From: Hirundichthys speculiger
Taxonomy: Eukaryota; Chordata; Actinopteri; Beloniformes; Exocoetidae
Direction of reading: 5' to 3'
DNA length: 64,000 bases
NCBI GenBank assembly: GCA_018398805.1
Contig: JAGFBZ010002268.1
Span: 2,253,501 to 2,317,500, forward strand
The notes below the pieces were generated by a model. It was not told the DNA's origin. It worked only from the letters and a program-made list of their open reading frames with translations, and made no database searches. Both the position numbers and the translations under genes were made by a program. Of this stretch, positions 56,238-64,000 are shown piece after piece. Positions within the stretch are counted from its first letter, which is position 1, and every line of letters starts with the position of its first letter.

Positions 56238-58530
56238 CATAGCTGTCTCATGGTCCCATTGTTCCATCCTGACAATGATGAACACTAAGGCTTCCTTTTT
56301 CCTTTTTTTTTTTTTTTTTTTACAACTTTTATTCAAAAGAAGAATGGTCAAGTCTTCAAACGAGATGAGGACCTTCTCAGTGCCACAGACAGTTTCATGG
56401 TCTTAGTTATCCACCTGAACCTGACCTGATCTTATGCCACATTGATATTGACAAATTAAGCTAACAAATTAGTACCAGCTAATTGGATAATCACTTAAGA
56501 AAAACACCCAGATAGTGTTGTGTGGGAGTCTTTTTGCTTTCAAAAGCAACTGTGCCAGTAAAGATGAGCCCAACTTAAGAAAAAGCAGCTCCTTTAGGAG
56601 ACAGTCATGACAAACCATCAGGCTCCCCCGTCACTGCAGCTTACTGCCAACGTTGGGCAGTGGAGTCGGTAGACACGAGTCAAACACTGTCAACTACACA
56701 GCCCTGTCTGTATGCCTACCGCTTTTAACCACCGCCATCCTCGGGAAGAGGCTTGTAATTAAAGAAAAAAAAAAATCCTTCCCTGGTAAGATGGCAAGAT
56801 TTATAGGCACTGATAAGCAGCTCGTTGGTTACGCTTGAGGGGAAGGTTTAAGGGTAATGACAGAACTGGAGCAATGCTATAAAAGTAGCAACACAGCCTG
56901 TGGTGCAGCTGATTGACACCACACAAGAAAATATAAAGTCTAAACTGAAGGATAAGGCACTCTAAGTGACCACTGACAAAGTACTGTTACGCTTTATGGG
57001 TTAGAATGGATGGATAGATATAATAATAATAAACCATAAGGAGAAATTGTGTAAACAGTAGTAATCTGAGATAAACATTTTAAACCTGATACTACATTTA
57101 GCTGCATGTGTACAGTTTAGTGTCTTTGTATGTGTCTGCTGTCTGTTCCTGTCTTGTGTGGATGTGGAAAAACAAAAAAAACACTAAACTGGTTACAGTA
57201 CAAGTTTCCTCAGGGCACCAGTGTTTGTTTGAGGGTTAATGAATGCCAGAAATGGGGTTGTTTTGTTTGGAGAACATGATAAATTAAAGAACGATTGGCA
57301 AATGATCGCTGTTGCATACATTTCCCAACAACACCCTTTCACCTCCCACATGTAGCCTATAGCTCACAGACAACCCATCTGTTTCTTCATTCCCAGGGTG
57401 CAACCAGCCTTGACAGATCTCACTGGGCAGTATTTCAAATGTGTCCTTTGTGGGATGACACAGTTGGTTTTGTGTAGTTCCATATCTGTCAGTCTCTGTG
57501 TTTCTTCCTAACCTTAGACTCTTATTATCCGTCTTTCTTGCCGAATCGTATTCCTCATTTTTAGTCTGCAGTTCTCCCCATCTCCGACTCCCTTCTTTGT
57601 GTTCCCCCCTCCCTCTTAATCCCTCCCTCCTCATTTTTAAAAGCCACATGCTCCCAGCCCGTCTGGCTCAGTTGCACCCTGCCAATGAAAGACTTTTTAT
57701 TGGGCTGAGATTGAGTGCAGCCAAGCAGGGCCTGGTTATAGGACTGAGGCTGGGGCCAGCCTCACAGTTTCCCATCCCCCCTCCTGACTGCACAGCCCAC
57801 TCCACATGCTTGTTCTGGTCTGGCCCTGTCGCCCAGAAGGAGATTACTTGTCTCTGCTGCCCTTAATTGCCGACAGTAGCAGAAAAGAGCCAAAGATAGA
57901 GAGAGAGAGAGAAAGAACAGTGTTGGTTTGTTTGGTTGTTACTTAACAAGGTTGCACTCAAAGGTTTGTTTTCTTGCAGTGAAATCCTAGCTTTGGGTGA
58001 CTTGTTTTTATTATGATGAATGTAATTTTTACCAGATCTTAGCTGATCATATTTGCATGAAATACAGTAAAAATGAATTGTTCAATGCTTAAAATGCAGA
58101 TGATGGCCCAAGGAAGCAAAGCTGAAAAAGTAAAAAAAAAAAAAAAAAAATTATATTCTGCATTACAATGTTGTAAACAGTGCAGCAAGGTCAGTTTTCC
58201 CTCTCCCAGGCTTCTGAAGCCACTATTTTTCTTCATCGCCAAAGGCATCCTCCCAGCAGCCTGTACCCCATTGCCCCTTTTTATTTTCCTCTCAATGAAC
58301 TTGTGAATTTCATATTTTTACAATTATGTAGAATCCCCTCTGGCTTGATTCCGGGAAGCTAAATGGTGACCATTTTATTGAACTGGCAGTCTTTAAGAGG
58401 CTGTGATGCTCATGAGTTTCTTTCTTCAACTCTTAAATATTTTTTTAGTTTCATTCATATTAGTTCGTCATAAATGTTTTAAATCTTTTTGCAGCTCCTT
58501 GCATGCTTATTATCCAAACAACCTCTGCAC
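56238..58530 (+). other. trip4 intron 11, no gene seen
   Basis: Holds poly-T/poly-A runs (about 56310, 58134-58150) and otherwise ordinary intron sequence. Confidence 0.5.
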
Positions 58531-58532
58531 TC

Positions 58533-58554
58533 TTTATAAATTAAACAGAATGTT

Positions 58555-58585
<31 letters not shown>

Positions 58586-58596
58586 GTATATATATA

Positions 58597-58642
<46 letters not shown>

Positions 58643-58658
58643 CTGTTTAATTTATAAA
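58533..58658. repeat. (TA)n tract inside a perfect 23-bp inverted repeat
   Basis: The 23-bp arms 58533-58555 and 58636-58658 are exact reverse complements (left begins tttataaattaaacagaatg). Everything between is TA-rich repeat, giving a large potential cruciform. A poly-T run follows at about 58683-58719. Confidence 0.9.
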
Positions 58659-58679
58659 TATAAAATATATATATAAATA

Positions 58680-58720
<41 letters not shown>

Positions 58721-59045
58721 GGTTTGCAACGGTACAGGTGGCTAACGGTACCATCCGTACCGCGGTTTTTTGTGTCACGGTTTCAGTATTGATTGGGTAC
58801 AGTTTCAGACCACCCGCTACCCGCGATCGGAAGATACTGAGTTTGCATGTTGGCACGTAAAAGAGCGCGTCCAAATGGAATAAATGTGCGTCCACCTGGT
58901 CACATGTGGACGTGCACAAACGGCTCTACCTTTCGATTACACATCACCATATTACTTGCATACATTTTTATTCTCTTGAGGTCAGAGGATGTCTGGTCAG
59001 CCGTTGTGGTGGATGTCGGAATAGTCACGGCCAGACATGTCAGTG

Positions 59046-59046
<1 letters not shown>

Positions 59047-59091
<45 letters not shown>

Positions 59092-59105
59092 ATGTATGTA
59101 TGTAT
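59047..59105. repeat. (TA)n / (TATG)n microsatellite
   Basis: Alternating TA grading into TATG repeats. Confidence 0.9.
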
Positions 59106-59109
59106 GTAA

Positions 59110-62100
59110 TATATAGAGATAAAAATAACATGGTTTGCCCTTTAGGGTGATTTTTAAACCCAATTTGACATTCTCAGTGACTGGTGACATCTCGATTGAT
59201 AATTGACATGAGGTTGGACTTTGGCGTATGGACAATTCAAAAACCTGTCAAAGGCACTTGCTGAGGCGTCACTGAGTCACTGCCCATGTATTTATTAAAG
59301 AAGCCAAATATCTGGGACCATCTATGGAATCCTTATTCTAGATAGAGACAGTGAGAGGGTGAGGTCACTGAGGAAGGAAATCTAGACGAGGAAATCTGTG
59401 AAGCAAGGGAGAGACACACCAGTCATACCCCAACACAAGCAAGCTACTTTTCATTACAAAAAGATTTTTTTATTCACCTTCCACTCTCTTTCAAGCGCAA
59501 CCTTTTCTACCTGCTGTGCTAATACATTCCTTTTTACCTGTTCTTGTCTTTTGTTTATCATCCCTGTTCTGAACAAATCATAACACAAACAGCTTGCAAC
59601 ATTTGTTCTTTGCTCATTTTCAGATATTCAGCTGTGTTTTGTGCATGTTTATGTCTCATTTCACACGTGTATCTGGTTGATCTGGTTTTAGAAACCATTT
59701 GGGTAACCCAGGTAGATCGTGTAGTGTCAGTGATCAATCACGTAATGTGAACAGGGAAATGACTGCAAGAAGCCCAATTACATGACAGTGAGTCAGAACT
59801 ACTTGGAGTCAGTAGCTTCAGATATACAATATACTTGCAATGTTATTGTTATCATCATCAAACTCTTGGCTAGAAAGCTAATGAGCACATTTTCCAAAAT
59901 GTCAAAGTAAAACAAATGTGAAAATGCACTTCTGTTAAAACACAGGACTGATGACTACATTTATCATTGGTTAGTGTGCTGGCAGGTTAAGGTGTATCGT
60001 ATCTACTATTTGAAAGCAGTCTGGAAGCCAGCCATGCAGTAGACATGCATTTCTGTGTTGAACATGAGCCAAATGTCAGTAATGTTTATGAGGGTGTAGA
60101 AAAGGTTTGTCTCACAATTGTCTGGCTTCAAACAGAAAGTAAATTAAATAGGAAGCATTCAACTTGCGATACACAATTCACATTGAGTCATTTAAATTCA
60201 GATGACTCAAATCTCTCCCTGTGTTGAACACATTAGTCTCTTTACCCAGAGTGCCCCAGGGCTGGAAGCCTGACCTTAACACACTAACAAACTGGCACGC
60301 TAACAAATGGTATGTCAATGTGATGTCACATGACAGTTTCTGTCACCCACAGTATTTTTACACAAATTACTTTAACAATTTCTTAATTCAATACCCATGT
60401 TTCAGAACAAGCTCAAATTAAATTGCATTTGTAAACAGTCCCATTCTGACTACATTAGATTCTTTCTGATGAATATGGAGGACTTTAGAAAACCTCTTTG
60501 TCACACAACCACAATGTTCTGTGCCCTTTTGATTAACGTGGAATGGAAACAATTAGGTGGGGGAGGTAGTGAGGCAAAGCAGCACATTCAACAGCTTTAA
60601 ATGCTAATTAGCTAATGGAGGATGAAAGAGCAGGCAACTGCAGGGTCTTACATGAGCACACTCGAGCTGTGGTTGCAGCTTTGTCTGTTTCATCTAAATT
60701 CAACAAGACCACCACCATTTTGTTTCCTCAAGTACCGCTGACAATACAACCATCTTGTGTAACAAGATTTTTTTTTATTTTTTTTGATAATGATCTCAAA
60801 TTAGGCTGACTTAATCAGGAAGGGTCTCATGTTGATTTCTTTCCTTTTTACTCATCTATTCTTAATAGTTATATTCTCTGCGTCCATCCTTACTTGTAAC
60901 GGATGATGCAACTTTTCCTATATAATTATTCTGAGACCGAGCACATTGTCATCGTGCCTTGTGTTCAGGTTCATTTTAATGTACTTTCAGTCAAAACAAG
61001 CCTGAAGCAAATATAAGGTTTTCTGTAATGTGAAATGTGCAACATGTCTGGTATCTTTGTGTAGTAATGCTGCTTGTGCCTTCACTCAGACATGACAGCA
61101 CATTTCCAGAGAGCAGAGTGCTTGTATGATATTTCTCATCTGGTGTAGAGAGAGAGAGAGAAAGAAATTGAATGGTATGTTAAAACATTGTGATAGCATG
61201 GAATTTTTTATTTTCCTGGTCCCGCTGGAATTGGTGGAATTGAGTATTTTTTATGAGTGGAGTGTGAGTTTACTTCCCCTGCTTATGCTGTTATGCACAA
61301 GCATTAAATATCAGGACATGAAACTGGGGCTTGTATATTATTCTCAGTATGCTTTTTTTTTTTTTGGTATTTATCTAAATCATAAATGAGATATGAGTTT
61401 TTCAGGGGCAGTGTATGTTTTATAAAAGAGTTGTTTTTTACAACCCAAATAAATGATTCTTTTTTTTTCCTTTTCTTTTTCTAATGTTTTTTTTAAGAAT
61501 AGCACAGCCCTGATGGAAGCTTGTTGTAGTCGCTCTGGTCTCTTTGCAAGATCTAGAAATTTTCTGCTTAAGATTTCTTTTTCCATTAAAACAAAAGCTT
61601 AAAACACAAATATTTTACCATTTTATGCGCTGCTTTGGATGCTGTGCTTCTTAAAGGAGATCTACTGGTAAATCTGGCAAAAGCTCATATAATCCACAGA
61701 TCCAGTTGGGTTGGAGAGGTAATGTTGAAGAAGCTAAGCAAGAAAAATTTGGAGAGCAAAGAGGAGGAAGCGCAAAACATTTCTTCTCTGATTGTGAAGA
61801 GGAATGTGAATTATATCACATTAAGCAGATAAACTTGAAGACAAATCAGGATTGTCTTTTTATTTCCATTTTTTAAGACTTTAAGACCTAGGACCTTTAC
61901 TGATGAATTCCAGTTGCAAGTGGCCATCACGAATGCAAGGAACATAGTCCAGGACGAATTCTAGATCTAATGGATATTCAGACTGATAGTGAGATATAGC
62001 AAGGTTTTATGACACAGTTGCAAGAGATTGTAATTATGACTATAAATGTCATAGGGCCATCGGATAATGTTCAAGTACTTTGAGTCTTAACTTCTCCCCT

Positions 62101-63596
62101 TTTCTTTAATTTTTAAATCAATTATTTGTGGCCTTTTTCCCCACAACAGGTGCAGATGTGTGTGTTGAGTCTATTCTGAATTTTCTAATCATTTTGCAGA
62201 TATAATGTTTATTTGTGCTCAGTCATCTGGAATGAGGTAATTTGGAAACCAGCCCTCCGTTAAAAATGGACCTCCAAGGAATTAGGTTACATTTTACAGT
62301 GGCAAATGATGATCCCTAGGAGTATTTTTGTTGGCCTCATCTCTAAAAAAAAAATATGTTTTTGGACTCGTCTCCTTCAAGTTGTTTGAATCATTGAAAA
62401 ATTTGGTTTAATGACAGTCCAGGGAAATTTCTTACTGGGAAATCATCACTTTAATTTTAATCACTGTGTCATTTGATGTCGAAAGGGAAAATCAAGGGAC
62501 TCTCAACAATGTGTAATAACCCTGAGTGTTTATAAATTTTATCTCTCATCAGCATATTATACTCAAGTCGACGTGGACTTTGATCTGAAATCAGCATCTG
62601 TATCATCACTCCCCATTTGGCGGAGATCCATGCAGATGTGCTGCTCATCTTTTTTTTTCTCTGTTTAAAGTGTTAAATTTGTCACAACCTTCACTGCTCC
62701 TTTGAGAGAGATAGAAAGACTGTGAATAAGAGGGGAGAGGGAAAAAAGCTTGTTGTCATGAAAAGAGCCGCTTCCTGGCCGGCTAGATGCAATCATGGGC
62801 ACTATCTGATAGCACTGGAGGAAATTGGATGAGCTGAGAACCGTTGGTTGCCAGTGATGGGAAAGATGACTCCTTTGTCACTGTGTCAGTCAATTCCCTA
62901 CTCTCACCTGAGAGACCAATCAATAACACAAGGATGGAGAGGTTTTCTCTTCTGGCCTCTGTATGCTGTGGGCTGCTGTCAATTATGAGCTGTAAAACAC
63001 ACTGCCATTCACAGGAATGTGGAAGTGCCTGATATATTTTATATAACACATGTTATGGATGTGGTGAAATATTTGAGGTTTTATTGAATTACAACATCTT
63101 TGATGTTGTCATTTCTACATGCAGTTAAAGGATTAACATATAATTATTGCACATACGAACTAAACAGATGTATTACTGTAATTCAATAACTCACGATCTG
63201 TTCAACATTGTCAATATATGCAAGACTGTGTCTAAGAAAGTGTGGTTGTCTCAGAGTATGATGCTGCTGCTTAAATATTTTGTGTCATCTTTCCAGCACA
63301 CAAGTGCAGCAGCTGCTCTCATTAGCAAATGCTTCATTAGTTGTGCAATTATAGAGCATAAGACCCAGCGAGTCATAACTATCAGTTGCTGTCAGGCATA
63401 TAGTATTACATCGAGCATGGAGGACATCTAGCACGAAGTAGGCTCACAAACTGACAGCCTCTGAATGATTTGTAATGCTAATATAATCATGAGCTTCAAC
63501 ACATTTCTTCAGTGTACAATACATGAACATGCCAGTTCTGTGTAAGACGAAGCTAAAGTCTTCTTTTCATCATCTCTCCCTCCAACACCTCTGCAG
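59110..63596 (+). other. trip4 intron 11, right part with acceptor
   Basis: AT-rich sequence without a recognised gene, ending in the acceptor 'cacctctgcag' at 63596. Confidence 0.6.
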
Positions 63597-63699
63597 TTCC
63601 CTGATACCTGTGAGGAGTCTGCCTCCCCATTCGTCTTCATCTGCACCAGCCCTCAGGAGCTGCTGGTGAAATTCCCCATGAAAGGGAAGCACAAGATCT
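63597..63699 (+). CDS. trip4: Trip4 exon 12
   Basis: Acceptor 'cacctctgcag', donor 'gtaagt'. Encodes FPDTCEESASPFVFICTSPQ, then ELLVKFPMKGKHKI, aligning with human FPDISQESDSPFVFICKNPQ...KFPIKG at the end of the ASCH domain. It enters in phase 0, as exon 11 leaves, and exits in phase 1. One final exon of about 25 codons is expected right of the window. Confidence 0.95.
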
Positions 63700-64000
63700 G
63701 TAAGTTCTCCTCCTTTCATGTTTGGAAATTGGGTGGCTGAAATTAGCTTGAGCCAACTGTGAGTTTTTCTTCATTTATTTTTTTCTTCTTTGTATTAGCA
63801 TTCTCCTCTGCATTTGTATGCTCCAAATGCATACATAACCAGTCACAGAAAAGTTTGACAATGCAAAGCACAGTCCCTGATTAGTATATTTCCATTAATT
63901 GAACAAAATTTCACACACAAACCATTTTCACACACAGGCTCATACACATTCTCTCTGAGCACCATCTGTAAAGACAGGATTTCAGGTTGCCTGGGGGACA

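Noticed and set aside
57284..57649. 121-residue minus-strand ORF
   Set aside because: Lies in pyrimidine-rich intron sequence; biased composition and no family resemblance.

Overview
The window is nuclear DNA of a teleost fish, probably a spiny-rayed one. Evidence: vertebrate genes split by canonical introns, long (TA)n/(TG)n tracts, and a dense load of typical fish transposons (hAT, PIF/Harbinger, piggyBac, Tc1, an L2/Rex-type LINE tail, a gamma-type endogenous retrovirus). No bacterial-style operons, rRNA, tRNA or CRISPR were seen.

Layout. 1-10.8 kb: the 3' end of a neuronal nicotinic acetylcholine receptor alpha-7 gene (chrna7-like, + strand). Three coding exons are visible (8029-8115, 8998-9107, 9505-10047), carrying the end of M1-M2, M3, the cytoplasmic loop and M4. 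The intron before them exceeds 8 kb and is filled with nested Harbinger, hAT and LINE insertions. 10.8-18.6 kb: an intergenic gap occupied by a hAT-like element split by a young env-bearing provirus (11523-15715, minus strand), then a (TA)n tract and a degenerate piggyBac-like element.

18.8 kb to the right edge: trip4 (ASC-1, activating signal cointegrator 1; + strand). Twelve of an expected thirteen exons can be followed with consistent reading phase: 18806-18885, 21747-21928, 22116-22246, 24689-24907, 24998-25076, 25165-25270, 25398-25612, 25717-25846, 26040-26233, 26319-26443, 28445-28536 and 63597-63699. The last exon is outside the window. Exon 7 is one base short (frameshift), intron 8 uses a GC-AG pair, and intron 11 is about 35 kb. 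Intron 10 also holds three short in-phase candidate exons of an unrecognised protein.

The 35-kb intron contains hAT, Harbinger (MADF, Myb/trihelix, long-TIR) and TTAA-flanked elements whose target-site duplications can be read directly, separated by long stretches with no gene.

The two host genes are unrelated in function: chrna7 is a ligand-gated cation channel, and Trip4 is a zinc-finger/ASCH-domain subunit of the ASC-1 complex. What links the window is its insertion history: at least five nested insertions are resolved by target duplications. The provirus is the most notable item: a complete env ORF, paired LTRs about 1.7% apart, a tRNA-Phe primer site, and almost all of gag-pol missing.
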